Source of the DNA: Chthonomonadaceae bacterium
Lineage (GTDB): Bacteria; Armatimonadota; Chthonomonadetes; Chthonomonadales; Chthonomonadaceae
Length of the DNA stretch: 14,413 nt
NCBI GenBank assembly: GCA_025355115.1
Contig: JANXLO010000695.1
Location: forward strand, 1-14,413
Reading direction: 5' to 3'
In this document: piece after piece, positions 14,324 through 14,413 of the stretch
How the letters are laid out: every line of letters starts with the position of its first letter
Numbering within the stretch: the first letter of the stretch is position 1
Translations under genes and position numbers: made by a program
Notes under the pieces: generated by a model
Database searches by the model: none
The model's input: only the letters and a program-made list of their open reading frames with translations
What the model was told of the DNA's origin: nothing

Positions 14324-14413
14324 CCGCATCCCCTCCAGTCTGTTTACAATGAATTCATTGTAAACAGACTGGAGGGGATGCGGATGTCTCATGTCGTGAG
14401 TATGCGCCTGCAG
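14294..14413. repeat. Perfect 120-bp palindrome at the right edge
   Basis: The last 60 bases are the exact reverse complement of the 60 before them, centred on GAATTC between 14353 and 14354, with no mismatch and no spacer. The mirrored half repeats the ribosome site and the first codons of the antitoxin on the plus strand. Perfect arms ending exactly at the window edge are typical of an assembly or amplification fold-back at a contig end. A true divergent duplication cannot be excluded. Confidence 0.95.
14340..14367 (-). promoter_or_regulatory. Possible operator/promoter of the toxin-antitoxin genes
   Basis: The centre of the palindrome includes TTTACAAT and its mirror ATTGTAAA around GAATTC. 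TACAAT is a good -10 candidate, about 40 bases before the antitoxin start, and RHH antitoxins usually bind palindromes over their own promoter. If the longer palindrome is an artefact, this core may still be the true operator that triggered it. No -35 can be judged because the upstream sequence is mirrored. Confidence 0.35.

Overview
The window reads as ordinary bacterial chromosome of moderately high GC. Every gene I can support lies on the minus strand, so genes run from the right end to the left. No gene is diagnostic of a taxon. A PEP-CTERM sorted protein, a T-box leader, a GH5-like enzyme, an Ank-like flippase and HEAT-like repeat proteins together suggest a soil or environmental lineage such as Armatimonadota, with Chloroflexota, Acidobacteriota or Planctomycetota as alternatives. 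This is inference.

Layout, in the direction of transcription. At the right edge a toxin-antitoxin pair (RHH/DUF433-like antitoxin, PIN-like DUF5615-type toxin) begins inside a perfect 120-bp palindrome that runs to the last base. The palindrome may be a contig-end fold-back. Next come three tandem paralogous HEAT-like proteins of unknown function (13410 to 10313), each with a low-complexity tail repeating an LLR[P/x] motif. A secreted GH5-like glycoside hydrolase follows (10212 to 9025), with an overlapping possible small ORF that ends inside a 14-bp-stem hairpin. A GNAT acetyltransferase then overlaps an Ank/MATE-like membrane transporter (8714 to 6928).

The best-resolved regulatory unit lies at 6598 to 4476: a consensus promoter, a T-box riboswitch with its terminator, threonine synthase (thrC) and a CysO-like sulfur-carrier protein ending in GG. 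The thrC frame is interrupted by one TAG exactly where the PLP-binding lysine of the SFKDR motif belongs. At least five other genes here end in TAG, so the codon is a normal stop in this genome. The specifier loop of the T-box reads UGG (or AUG), not an obvious Thr codon.

Further left are a secreted Asp-box/BNR-type PEP-CTERM protein with its own promoter and terminator, a His-rich lipoprotein flanked by a 22-bp imperfect inverted repeat, and the first 485 residues of an Hsp70-like ATPase with an N-terminal zinc ribbon and a beta-rich region. That last gene runs off the left edge.
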